The notes: generated by a model not told the origin, from the sequence alone. Counted from the stretch's first letter, positions 1 to 7,500 are shown. The stretch: DNA of 16,125 nucleotides from CAZZKE01 sp964655005 (GCA_964655005.1 CAZZKE010000066.1:1-16125), one strand, 5' to 3'. A program made the numbers and translations.

Positions 1-48
1 GAACTGTCGGCCCTTGTCGCCAACTGCATCTGGGATGGCATGAATTGA
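1..48 (+). CDS. C-terminal end of an unidentified upstream protein (partial)
   Basis: Frame 1 is open from the window edge and encodes ELSALVANCIWDGMN, then a TGA at 46-48. The stop shares bases with the TTG start of the next gene (ATTGA overlap). This is typical of translationally coupled genes, so the fragment is probably a real gene end rather than chance. Fifteen residues are too few to assign a family. From the downstream dehydrogenase it could belong to sugar or sugar-acid precursor synthesis, but that is only inference. Confidence 0.45.
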   Translation, partial: ELSALVANCIWDGMN

Positions 49-1010
49 TAAAATCGCCCGACCCGACCGCCATCGCCGTCGCCTCCCGCTCCTTCTCGCG
101 CCATCCGGTCCTGCGCGCCGAACTGCTGGCCAGGTACCCGGCGGCTCGCTTCAATGACGATGGCGTGTCCCTGGCCGGCGAAGGCCTGATCGGTTTCCTG
201 CGCGGCGCCGAAAAGGCGATCACCGCGCTGGAGCGCCTGGACGATGACGTTTTCGCCGCCCTGCCCGGCCTGAAGGTGGTATCCAAGTATGGTGTCGGCT
301 TCGACATGATCGACCTGGAGGCGATGACCGGGCGCGGGGTCAAGCTGGGTTGGACCGGCGGCGTCAACCGCCGCTCGGTCGCCGAACTGGTGATTTCGCT
401 GGCCATCGCCATGCTGCGGCGGCTGCCCGAGGCGACCGCCGGCGTCAGGGCCGGCAACTGGGCCCAGATCAGGGGCCGGCAGTTGGGTTCGTGCACGGTC
501 GGGATCATCGGCTGCGGCCATGTTGGCAAGCTGCTGGGCCGCCTGCTGTTGCCGTTCGGTTGCCGGGTGTTGGCCCACGACATCCTGGACTTTCCCGATT
601 ATTACGCCGAAACCGGCGTCGAGGCGAGCGGCCTGGAAGGGCTGCTGCGGCAATCGGATATCGTCACCGTGCATCTGCCGCTGGACCGGTCGACGACCAA
701 CATACTGAACGCCGAACGCCTGGCCCTGATGCGGCCCGGCGGGTTTCTGATTAACGCCGCCCGCGGCGGCCTGATCGACGAGGCGGCCCTTAAGTCGCGG
801 TTGATCGACGGGCGGCTGGCCGGGGCCGCCTTCGATGTGTTCGTCGAAGAACCGCCGACGGACCGGCAATTGCTGGAACTGCCGACCTTTATCGTTACGC
901 CGCATATCGGCGGCAGCACCGAAGAAGCGATCCTCAACATGGGCCGCGCCGCGATCCGGGGGCTCGATGACTACGGCGATCCGCTGGTGATTACGGCTTG
1001 CGGGCGCTGA
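45..1010 (+). CDS. D-isomer-specific 2-hydroxyacid dehydrogenase (phosphoglycerate dehydrogenase-like)
   Basis: Predicted cytosolic NAD-dependent oxidoreductase of 321 aa that interconverts a 2-hydroxyacid and a 2-oxoacid. The Rossmann motif GIIGCGHVG lies at about residues 153-161, with an acidic residue D179 at the end of the second strand suggesting NAD rather than NADP. The family's catalytic residues are in place: Arg240 in NAARGGLIDE, Glu269 in DVFVEEP and His287 in TPHIGGSTEE. The length fits short PGDH-like enzymes without an ACT regulatory domain. The start is a TTG overlapping the previous stop, with GGGA about 9 bases upstream; no earlier or nearby ATG fits the fold. In a glycan locus such enzymes may make a sugar-acid or glyceric-acid-type precursor rather than serine. 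The substrate cannot be told from sequence. Its 3' end overlaps the convergent methyltransferase by 20 bases. Confidence 0.88.
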   Translation: MIKSPDPTAIAVASRSFSRHPVLRAELLARYPAARFNDDGVSLAGEGLIGFLRGAEKAITALERLDDDVFAALPGLKVVSKYGVGFDMIDLEAMTGRGVKLGWTGGVNRRSVAELVISLAIAMLRRLPEATAGVRAGNWAQIRGRQLGSCTVGIIGCGHVGKLLGRLLLPFGCRVLAHDILDFPDYYAETGVEASGLEGLLRQSDIVTVHLPLDRSTTNILNAERLALMRPGGFLINAARGGLIDEAALKSRLIDGRLAGAAFDVFVEEPPTDRQLLELPTFIVTPHIGGSTEEAILNMGRAAIRGLDDYGDPLVITACGR

Positions 1011-1893
1011 TCCACCAGGAAAAGCCCATCACCCGGCCCAGTTTCAATTCCAATGGCGACTGGACCGGCCATGGCTCGCCGTACACCAGGATACCGCCGG
1101 GGTGGCTGCCGTAGCGGCGAACCTGCCAGCGCCGGTAAAGACGGCCCAGTTTGGGAATCAGGTAAAAGAAGAAATCACCCTTGCGCAGGGTCAGCCCGGA
1201 AAATCCGGCGAACAGGCGGCGGATGCCGCCGGCCGTATAACAGCGGGTGATCGGGTTGCTGACGGTCTGTTCGTTCCTGCCGCCCCATTCGGTGGCCCGG
1301 CCGAGCCAGTTTGGGCCGCTTAAGGCCCGGCCCCGCAACAATCCCACGCACAGGAACATGTTGAACCAATAGTGCCACGAACTTTTACAATAAAGCATGA
1401 CGACCGCCAGCCCGCCGGGTTTTAGCACCCGGTAGACTTCGGCGATGGCGCGTTCCGTGTCGGGGGTGTGGTGCAGCACGCCGTTGGAATAGACGATATC
1501 GAAGGTGTTTTCGGCGAACGGCAGGTTCTCGGCATCCGATTGCAGGGCCTGACAGCCGGCGGCCAGGCCGTCCATCAGGTCGAATTTGGCCTGGGTGGAC
1601 CTGGCCCGGGAAAATGTCAAATCGGCGCTGGCCATGATCGCCCCGTGTTTGGCGAACAGCGCCGAATGGGCGCCGGCGCCGGGGCCGATTTCCAGCACCC
1701 GCTTTCCCGCCAGGTCGGCCAGCGGCATTTCCCGGACGGCCAGGAAATCGCGAAAGCGGAACATGTCTTCCAGGTCGTCCAGGCCCTGTAGCAATCGCCG
1801 CCGGGTCAGGCCCCGGTCGACCTGATCGTACAGGGAATCATAAAGCGATCCCCAAAACGCCTGGACATCCTGTTTCGCTACGTCCTGGGACAT
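991..1893 (-). CDS. Class I SAM-dependent methyltransferase
   Basis: Predicted 300-aa cytosolic methyltransferase of the Methyltransf_11/UbiE-like type. With the start at 1893, SAM-binding motif I (VLEIGPGAG) is at residues 66-74 and the acidic motif II residue is D91. The motif IV/post-motif region SNGVLHHTPD is near 136-145 and VLKPGG at 156-161. The roughly 120-residue C-terminal extension is rich in Trp, Tyr and Arg and probably holds substrate specificity. The reading frame stays open upstream to 2403 but there runs antisense to the heparinase-like gene. The ATG at 1893 has GGAG about 11 bases upstream, while ATGs at 1926 and 1935 lack a ribosome site. It is divergent from the heparinase gene and convergent with the dehydrogenase. 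It probably O- or N-methylates a sugar of the glycan, or a small precursor; the acceptor is unknown. Confidence 0.85.
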   Translation of the reverse strand: MSQDVAKQDVQAFWGSLYDSLYDQVDRGLTRRRLLQGLDDLEDMFRFRDFLAVREMPLADLAGKRVLEIGPGAGAHSALFAKHGAIMASADLTFSRARSTQAKFDLMDGLAAGCQALQSDAENLPFAENTFDIVYSNGVLHHTPDTERAIAEVYRVLKPGGLAVVMLYCKSSWHYWFNMFLCVGLLRGRALSGPNWLGRATEWGGRNEQTVSNPITRCYTAGGIRRLFAGFSGLTLRKGDFFFYLIPKLGRLYRRWQVRRYGSHPGGILVYGEPWPVQSPLELKLGRVMGFSWWISARKP

Positions 1894-1994
1894 GCTAATG
1901 ACGACTCCGAAACCCCAATCTCGCATCGCGAACATGTATATACGCCGCCCTGCCGGCGCGCCATACGTTTCATTTAGGTCACGGTCGATCCCTG
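1894..1994. promoter_or_regulatory. Divergent intergenic control region
   Basis: This 101-base gap separates the start of the methyltransferase (-) from the start of the heparinase-like gene (+), so it should hold promoters for both. A short AT-rich TATATA element sits at 1936-1941, and a GGCGCGCC palindrome follows. I see no convincing -35/-10 pair on either strand, so promoter positions are not claimed. Confidence 0.35.
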
Positions 1995-3641
1995 ATGTTA
2001 TACCGTCTGATCCGTAAAGCCCGTCAGTTGCAAGGCGATCCGGTGCTGCGCCGCTGGCTGGCCGGGCGGGTGCTTGGGCGGTGGCCGGGGGAACCGCCGT
2101 TCGCGCCGCACCGGCCACCATATGTGGACGGCCTGCTGCCGCTGCCGGCGGAAACCCCGTCCGATAATTTCGCCGAACTGCCCCGGACGCCTCCGACCGG
2201 GCCGCTTGTCCTTGAACTGGCCGGCGAGACCGTCCGGGTCGAACCGGGCGCCGAGGCCGGTCTGTTTGCACGGTCGTTTGAAGATATCGAAAGCCTGTTA
2301 TCGCTGCACCGCTTCGCCTGGATAGCCGAAAACGGCGATCCGGCCTGGGTGGATGCGCTGTGGCGGGCCTGGCTAGAGCGCTTCGCGACGCCTTCCGGCG
2401 CACCGGCGTGGCATCCCTACACGGCGGGCGAACGGGCCGTCAATATTTTACGCTTCGCCCGCCGGCACGGGCTGCCGGGCCGCCGCCGGGAAACCATATC
2501 GGCGCTGGCCGGCCATGCGCCGGCAATCGCCCGGCGGCTGGAATATTTCGGCGACCACCACACATCGAACCATCTGGCCAATAACGGCCGGGGATTGTTC
2601 ATCCTGGGGCTGGAACTTGGCCTGCCCCGGGCCGCCGAACTGGGCGGCAGGATTTTGCTGCAAGAGGCGGAACGGATTTTTTCGCCGTCCGGCCTGTTGC
2701 GCGAGGGCTCCAGCCATTATCACCTGCTTTGCCTGCGGCTTTACGAAACCGCCGCCGCCGCCGCCGAAAAGGCGGCCAGGCCGGAAGCCGCCGCCCTGCG
2801 CGCCATCGCCAACACGGCGCGGCGGGCGGCGCGCATGTTGATGCTGCCGGGCGGGCTGCCGCTGATCGGCGATATTTCCCCCGACATATCGCCGGCGGCG
2901 CTGGTGGCGGCGCTGGACCTGGAACCGGGGCCGGAATCTTTCGGCGCCGACGGCTGGCTGCGCTTCGACGATGGCCCCTGGTCGGGCCTTTGGCACGCCG
3001 CGCCGGACGGCCTTTCGCAAATGCCGGGGCACGGCCACCAGGATACCGGCGGCTTCGAACTGCATTATCGGGGCGAGCCGGTTTTTATCGACCCCGGACG
3101 CGGCAGCTATGGCGAGCGGGGCGAGGCCGCGCTATACCGTTCGACCATGATGCACAACGCCCTGATGCTGGACGGGGCGGACGCCTTTCCGCCGAACCGG
3201 CCCTACTATGACCGGGACTTTCGCCGCCTGATCGCCGGGCCGCCACCGGAACTGTCATTGGCGGACGGCGGCGTCACGCTCCGCCACCACGGGTTCGCCC
3301 GGCTGCCGCAAGGCGGTATGCATGAACGCCGGTGGCGGTTCGACGGCCGCCGCATGACGCTGCGAGATTCGCTGCAAGGCCGTGGCCGGGCGACCGTCAG
3401 CCGCACCCTGATTACGCCGCTGACCCCGGAACGGGGGGACGGCGGGATCGTCATCAGGGGCGACGACGCGACCTATGTCCTTAGCCACGACACACCCGGC
3501 GCCGAAGTGGCGATCGGGCCGGTTATTCGCTGGCGGGCCTATGGCAGCGGCACGGCGGCGTACGCCATCCGCCTGACCGTGCGGGCCGACCTGCCTTTTA
3601 CCGGCTCGATGACGCTGGAGGCCAGCGCCGATGGCGAATGA
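1995..3641 (+). CDS. Heparinase II/III family protein (polysaccharide lyase-like)
   Basis: 548-aa protein with the two-part architecture of heparinase II/III-like lyases. An alpha-helical toroid covers about residues 90-310, including the ANNGRG region with Asn192/His193 and a Tyr in SSHYH at 239-243. A beta-sandwich C-terminal part starts near 330, with the hallmark stretch GHGHQD (345-350), EPVFIDPGRGSYG (361-373) and MMHNALMLDG (385-394). These His and Tyr residues match those the family uses for beta-elimination of uronic-acid glycans. No signal peptide is obvious; the N-terminus is basic and not hydrophobic. The ATG at 1995 has only a weak AGG upstream. It overlaps the next glycosyltransferase by 11 bases, so it belongs to a biosynthetic operon. 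Lyases in such loci usually trim or release the polymer. The exact substrate is unknown. Confidence 0.85.
   Translation: MLYRLIRKARQLQGDPVLRRWLAGRVLGRWPGEPPFAPHRPPYVDGLLPLPAETPSDNFAELPRTPPTGPLVLELAGETVRVEPGAEAGLFARSFEDIESLLSLHRFAWIAENGDPAWVDALWRAWLERFATPSGAPAWHPYTAGERAVNILRFARRHGLPGRRRETISALAGHAPAIARRLEYFGDHHTSNHLANNGRGLFILGLELGLPRAAELGGRILLQEAERIFSPSGLLREGSSHYHLLCLRLYETAAAAAEKAARPEAAALRAIANTARRAARMLMLPGGLPLIGDISPDISPAALVAALDLEPGPESFGADGWLRFDDGPWSGLWHAAPDGLSQMPGHGHQDTGGFELHYRGEPVFIDPGRGSYGERGEAALYRSTMMHNALMLDGADAFPPNRPYYDRDFRRLIAGPPPELSLADGGVTLRHHGFARLPQGGMHERRWRFDGRRMTLRDSLQGRGRATVSRTLITPLTPERGDGGIVIRGDDATYVLSHDTPGAEVAIGPVIRWRAYGSGTAAYAIRLTVRADLPFTGSMTLEASADGE
2749..2766 (+). repeat. (CCG)6 trinucleotide run in the heparinase-like gene
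   Basis: Six perfect CCG units encode five consecutive alanines near residues 253-257. The run lies in a helical stretch and is in frame, so gain or loss of a unit would change the length of an alanine run without a frameshift. Confidence 0.8.
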
Positions 3642-4608
3642 TGTCAGCGTCATCATCCCGGCCTATCGGGCCGCCGCGACGATTGGCCGGGCGCTGGCCT
3701 CGGTGGCCGGCCAGACATTGCGGCCACGCGAGGTGATCGTCGTCGATGACGGTTCCGGCGATGGCACCATGGCCGCCGCCGAAGCCATGCGAGAGCACAT
3801 GAACGGTATCGCGCTGATCGTCGTCGCCCAGCAAAACCGGGGCGCCGGGGCGGCCCGCAACCGGGCCATAGGGCTGGCCGGTTCCAGATATCTGGCCTTC
3901 CTGGACGCCGATGACGAATGGCTGCCCGGCAAGATCGAGCGGTCGATGGCGGTGCTTGCCGACGCCGATCATACGCTGGTCGCCCATGACTACATCCGCG
4001 TTGACGCCGACGGTACGGAACGGCTCATCGAATGCGCCCGCCGCTTTGATCAGGCCGCCGATCCCTTTACCGGCCTTTTCCGGCAGGGCTTCATCGGCAC
4101 CTCGATGGTTATCGCCCGGCGCGACGCCGTGCTGGCGGCGGGGGGGTTCGATGAAAGCCTGGCGACGGCTCAGGATTTCGATTTGTGGCTGAAGATGCTG
4201 GCCGGTTCCGGCGTCACCTTCACCATCTTTCCCGAGGCCCTGACCCGCTACCACGTGACCGGCGGTTCGATTACCAGCTTCACCGCCCGCCGCCTCGCCT
4301 GTTCGCTCAGGATCGCCCGCCGCCACGCGCCCGGCCCGGTCGATTTGTGGTATCGCATCTGCGCCATTCATTACGAGGCGGTCATGGCTTACCGGTCCGG
4401 CGGTCGGGTTTTAAAGGCGCTGCAAAGCGCCGCCCGGCTGCCCCTGGACCTGCTCGCCGCGACAATCGGCCCCGGGCGCCCGCCGCCGCCGCCGCCGCGG
4501 TGGCTGGTGGCGGCGTTGTGGCTGTGGGTGGTCGGCGGTTTCGGCGCTTATCTGTATCGCTTCCGGGACCTGGTCGTGGCGGCCCTTAAAATGGTGCTGC
4601 CGTCATGA
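3631..4608 (+). CDS. Glycosyltransferase family 2 with C-terminal membrane anchor
   Basis: 325-aa GT-A fold glycosyltransferase. The N-terminal strand VSVIIPAY leads into the nucleotide-binding VVDDGSGDGT at 37-46. The metal-binding DxD-type motif is LDADDEW at 91-97, and the acceptor-side QDFDLW motif, typical of GT2 polysaccharide transferases, is at 181-186. The C-terminus has a six-proline run (about 284-289), then one hydrophobic segment (about 291-309) that probably anchors the enzyme to the inner membrane with the catalytic domain in the cytoplasm. The ATG at 3631 lies inside the end of the heparinase-like gene and has GGAGG at 3617-3621, nine bases upstream. The stop overlaps the next gene as ATGA. 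It should add one sugar from a nucleotide-sugar donor to a growing lipid-linked glycan. Donor and linkage cannot be read from sequence. Confidence 0.9.
   Translation: MANDVSVIIPAYRAAATIGRALASVAGQTLRPREVIVVDDGSGDGTMAAAEAMREHMNGIALIVVAQQNRGAGAARNRAIGLAGSRYLAFLDADDEWLPGKIERSMAVLADADHTLVAHDYIRVDADGTERLIECARRFDQAADPFTGLFRQGFIGTSMVIARRDAVLAAGGFDESLATAQDFDLWLKMLAGSGVTFTIFPEALTRYHVTGGSITSFTARRLACSLRIARRHAPGPVDLWYRICAIHYEAVMAYRSGGRVLKALQSAARLPLDLLAATIGPGRPPPPPPRWLVAALWLWVVGGFGAYLYRFRDLVVAALKMVLPS
4480..4497 (+). repeat. (CCG)6 trinucleotide run encoding a polyproline linker
   Basis: Six CCG units encode six consecutive prolines between the catalytic domain of the GT2 enzyme and its hydrophobic C-terminal segment. 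The run is in frame and probably forms a stiff linker. Confidence 0.8.
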
Positions 4609-6506
4609 TTTCGTTATCGGTGCTGTTGCTGGAAGTCGCCGCCAGCGTCGGCTTCGGGGCCGTCTTGCTGCGGTTGCTCAAGATCGGCCAGGCCATGCCG
4701 TGGGGCGAGCGACTGACGAGCGCATTCGTCCTCGGCATCGGCGTGCTCGGCTGGCTGATGTTTTTCCCCGGCCTGGCCGGATGGTTCAACGGCGCGGCGA
4801 TGATGGCCTTGTTGACAGTCGGGGTGGTCGGACTGGTGACGCTGGGACGCCCGCCGACCGTCACGGTCACGGCCTTTTCAAACGTTGAAAAACTGCTGCT
4901 GGCCGGGTTGGCGGTGGCCCTGGCGTTCGATCTACTGGAAGGACTGTCGCCGCCCGCCGATGGCGACAGCATGGCCTATCATTTCGCCCTGCCCAAATTG
5001 TTCTGGCAGGAAGGTCGCCTGATATTTGTCCCCAGAGCCGTCGACGGGGCGATTCCGCTGCTGGTCCAGATGACCTATATCCCGGTTCTCGGGCTCGGCG
5101 GCGAACGGGCGCTGACGCTGTGGACCATGGTTTCCGGATGGGGCGCGGCGGCGGCCCTGTATTTCCTGAGCCGGCATTATCTGGACCGGCCCTGGTCGCT
5201 GGCCGTGGCGCTGATCTGGCTGACCGCGCCGGTCGTGCTTTACGGCGGCGGTTCGGGCCAGATCGAAGTCCGCAATGCCGGCTTCGTGATCGTCGCGGCG
5301 GCGGCCCTGATCCGGGGCCGGGAAAGCGGGCTGGCGCGCTATGCGGTGCTGGCCGGCCTGGCCGCCGGGATGTTCGTCGGCGCTAAATATACCGGCCTGC
5401 TGTTTGCCGCCGCCGCCGTCGTGACGCTGCTGTTGCTGCGGAACAGGATGCGGGCGGTGTTTTTATTCTGCCTGGCCGTCGGGGTGGCCGGTTTCCAGTG
5501 GTACGCCTGGAACTGGATTAATACCGGCGATCCGGTGTTTCCGCTGTTGTATGGCGTCCTGGATTATGGCGATGCCGGGTTATGGGATGCGGCCCACGAC
5601 CGGGCCATGCGCAGCAACCTGTTTGCCGGCGAACGGGCGCTTGCCGTCAACGCCCTGTCATCGCTGCTGTACCCGTTTCTGGCGACCTTCTCGACATCGC
5701 CGGTATTTGATTCCGAACGGGCCGGCCTGGGGCCGTTCATGTTGTTGGCCCTGCCCTTTGCGCTGGCCGGCTTGTGGCGGTTTCGCGGGTGCGTGCTTGC
5801 CAGCCCGCTGCTTCCGGCGGCCCTGGCGGTGGTTCTGTATTACCTGTTCTGGTTCTTCGGCGGCAGTTCCCAGCGGGTCCGCCATCTGGTTCCGGTTTAC
5901 CCGGTGGCGCTGATGCTGGCGGCGGTGGCGGCCGCTCGCTGGGCCGGATTTAGCACCGCCGCCAGGCCGTTGGCGGCGGCGGCGGCGTTAACCATTGGCC
6001 TGCAAATGGCCGCGCACGGGGCCAGTTCGTACAATTACGCACGCTATGTATTCGGCGGCGAGAGCAGGGATGATTTTTTGCTGCGCAATCTTGCCGGGTA
6101 CGATTCGGTGCGGATGATCAATCGCCGCCTGGGTCCCGATGACAAGGTCCTGATAACCAACCGGCAGATGAGCTACTATATAAATGTACCCTACTTTTTC
6201 GCCAATATCACCTTTCAGGCCCAGCTTGATATCCTGCCCCAGGCCGACGATGCCGGTTTGTATTACCGGCAATTGCGGGCGCTCGGCATCAGCCATATCC
6301 TGACCACGGCGTTTCCGGCGGACGGCGGCGCCGGCGAAGGCAGCCGTGGCTCGCGGCAATGGCGCGCCCTGCTGGCGCTGGGTTGCGCCAGGGAAATCGA
6401 CCGCGCCGACTATCGGGCGGTATATTCGCGCAGCCTGGGGATCGTTACCGGCGGCGGCCTGAAGCAGGCCTTGCTCAGTCTCGGCGGGCCGGACTGCCTC
6501 CTTTAA
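4605..6506 (+). CDS. Polytopic GT-C-like membrane glycosyltransferase (predicted)
   Basis: 633-aa integral membrane protein with roughly ten or more hydrophobic segments. A soluble C-terminal region of about 150 residues follows from about residue 480, containing Tyr-rich stretches near RQMSYYINVPYFF. The first large loop carries PPADGDSMAYHFALPK at about 116-131. This Asp-containing, acidic-His pattern is typical of uncharacterised GT-C proteins related to the ArnT/PMT/RgtABCD superfamily, which use polyprenyl-phosphate sugars at the outer face of the inner membrane. The ATG overlaps the preceding GT2 stop by four bases, implying translational coupling. The DPM-like GT2 downstream could make its lipid-linked donor. 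Assignment to GT-C rests on topology and the loop motif; a role in glycan transport or polymerisation is the main alternative. Confidence 0.7.
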   Translation: MISLSVLLLEVAASVGFGAVLLRLLKIGQAMPWGERLTSAFVLGIGVLGWLMFFPGLAGWFNGAAMMALLTVGVVGLVTLGRPPTVTVTAFSNVEKLLLAGLAVALAFDLLEGLSPPADGDSMAYHFALPKLFWQEGRLIFVPRAVDGAIPLLVQMTYIPVLGLGGERALTLWTMVSGWGAAAALYFLSRHYLDRPWSLAVALIWLTAPVVLYGGGSGQIEVRNAGFVIVAAAALIRGRESGLARYAVLAGLAAGMFVGAKYTGLLFAAAAVVTLLLLRNRMRAVFLFCLAVGVAGFQWYAWNWINTGDPVFPLLYGVLDYGDAGLWDAAHDRAMRSNLFAGERALAVNALSSLLYPFLATFSTSPVFDSERAGLGPFMLLALPFALAGLWRFRGCVLASPLLPAALAVVLYYLFWFFGGSSQRVRHLVPVYPVALMLAAVAAARWAGFSTAARPLAAAAALTIGLQMAAHGASSYNYARYVFGGESRDDFLLRNLAGYDSVRMINRRLGPDDKVLITNRQMSYYINVPYFFANITFQAQLDILPQADDAGLYYRQLRALGISHILTTAFPADGGAGEGSRGSRQWRALLALGCAREIDRADYRAVYSRSLGIVTGGGLKQALLSLGGPDCLL

Positions 6507-6511
6507 CGGGG

Positions 6512-6540
6512 TTGCCGGGTTTCGGGCGGGGGGGTATAAC
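6512..6540 (+). promoter_or_regulatory. Candidate sigma70-type promoter with a G7 tract in the spacer
   Basis: TTGCCG at 6512-6517 and TATAAC at 6535-6540 are separated by exactly 17 bases, which is the optimum spacing. Seven consecutive G residues (6528-6534) directly abut the -10 element. The position is just after the stop of the GT-C-like gene and 44 bases before the DPM-like GT2 ATG at 6585. Transcription would start near 6547, which favours the 6585 start over the upstream ATG at 6561. It is predicted from sequence alone. Confidence 0.45.
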
Positions 6541-6584
6541 TGCCGCCCGCTCCCGCAAATATGTTCGGCGAAGTTTTTCAGGCC

Positions 6585-7280
6585 ATGACGACGCTTACAG
6601 TTCTTATTCCAGCCTATAACGAAGAAGCGACGATTCTGGAAATCCTCACCGCCGTGAAGGCCCAGAAAATCGATGGCGTGACGCTTGAAGTTATTGTCGT
6701 CGATGACGGTTCGAAAGACCGTACGGTGGAATTGCTGGAAGCCAATCCGCAACTGTACACGAAACTGATAAGGCAGCCCCGCAACGGCGGCAAGGGGGCG
6801 GCGGTCAAGGCCGGGCTGAAGCAGGCCGGCGGCGACTACGTGCTGTTTCAGGACGCCGACCTGGAATACGATCCGGCCGATTACGGCAAGTTGATGAAAC
6901 CGGTGCTGACGTTCGATGCCGATGTGGTCATGGGCAGCCGTTTCGTCGCCCCCGAATTTACCCGGGTGTCCTATTTCTGGCACAAGGTCGGCAACCGGCT
7001 GATTACCCTGATGTTCAATATTTTCAACAACACCACGTTCACCGACGTTTATAGCTGTTACCTGCTGTTCCGGCGCTCCCTGGTCGATCCCGACCGCCTG
7101 CAAACGATGGGCTGGGAACAGCACGCCGAAATCCTGTCCAGATCGGTGGCCGCCGGCAAGGCTTTTTACGAGGTCCCGATCAGCTATCGCGGCCGGACCT
7201 ATGAAGAAGGCAAGAAAATCCGCGCCCACCACGCCATCGCCGTAATATGGACGATTATCAGGATGCGGCTGTTTCGCTAG
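6585..7280 (+). CDS. Family 2 glycosyltransferase, dolichyl/polyprenyl-phosphate sugar synthase-like
   Basis: 231-aa cytosolic GT-A enzyme resembling DPM1-type polyprenyl-phosphate sugar synthases. Motifs are IPAYNEE at 8-14, VVDDGSKDRT at 38-47, QDADLEYDP (DxD) at 89-97, MGSRF at 116-120, TDVYSCY at 153-159 and YRGRTYEEGKK at 201-211. It has no C-terminal transmembrane pair, so it is a soluble or peripheral enzyme. An in-frame ATG at 6561 would add eight residues, but the GT2 fold begins directly after the ATG at 6585 and a candidate promoter just upstream fits that start. It likely transfers a sugar from a nucleotide donor to undecaprenyl phosphate, supplying the GT-C-like membrane proteins on either side. 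Which sugar is unknown. Its 3' end overlaps the acyltransferase remnant on the other strand by 23 bases. Confidence 0.88.
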   Translation: MTTLTVLIPAYNEEATILEILTAVKAQKIDGVTLEVIVVDDGSKDRTVELLEANPQLYTKLIRQPRNGGKGAAVKAGLKQAGGDYVLFQDADLEYDPADYGKLMKPVLTFDADVVMGSRFVAPEFTRVSYFWHKVGNRLITLMFNIFNNTTFTDVYSCYLLFRRSLVDPDRLQTMGWEQHAEILSRSVAAGKAFYEVPISYRGRTYEEGKKIRAHHAIAVIWTIIRMRLFR

Positions 7281-7500
7281 GGCCCGATTGCAGACGCTTG
7301 CCAAGGCGGATAAAGGGCAGCTCGACATAGTGGAAATTCAGGGCGGAAACGGCGATTGTCAACGATAACGACACGCCGAACATCAGGCACAGGAAAATCA
7401 GGTTGCCGGCCGGCAGGGGGATGCGATAAGAACCATCGAAAAGTGGCCGCAGGGACGGGATGGACTCGCCAGTGATACCGGGGTCTTTACCGGTGACTAT
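7258..7500 (-). pseudogene. C-terminal remnant of an acyltransferase-3 (OafA/YrhL-like) membrane protein
   Basis: The 220-base gap between the GT2 gene and the - strand GT-C-like gene is not empty. On the - strand it reads 80 codons ending in TGA at 7258-7260. It contains GSYRIPLPAGN, a hydrophobic helix (NLIFLCLMFGVSLSLTIAV) and then ALNFHYVELPFIRLGKRL. The last block matches the final membrane helix and conserved (Y/F)xxVExPFxRLGxRL tail of acyltransferase-3 proteins, which O-acetylate or O-acylate surface glycans. The roughly 270-300 residues that should precede it, including the N-terminal catalytic His/Arg region, are absent. The segment instead begins directly after the TAG stop (7501-7503) of the upstream gene, in the same frame by chance. 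No plausible start codon gives a working protein; the first ATG is at 7383. I read it as a decayed or deleted gene whose junction lies near 7460-7500. Confidence 0.7.

Noticed and set aside
1894..2403. N-terminal extension of the methyltransferase frame on the - strand
   Set aside because: The extra 170 codons run antisense to the heparinase-like gene, are Arg/Pro/Ala-rich and have no ribosome site; the methyltransferase fold is complete from 1893.
2448..3065. 205-codon open frame on the - strand
   Set aside because: Antisense shadow of the heparinase-like gene, Arg/Gln/Pro-rich, no start signal.
3598..4371. 257-codon open frame on the - strand
   Set aside because: Antisense shadow of the GT2 gene, typical of high-GC coding DNA, with low-complexity Gly/Ala/His-rich translation.
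5988..7328. 446-codon open frame on the - strand
   Set aside because: It is a shadow of the GT-C-like and DPM-like GT2 genes; the translation has no recognisable motif and the + strand genes explain the sequence.
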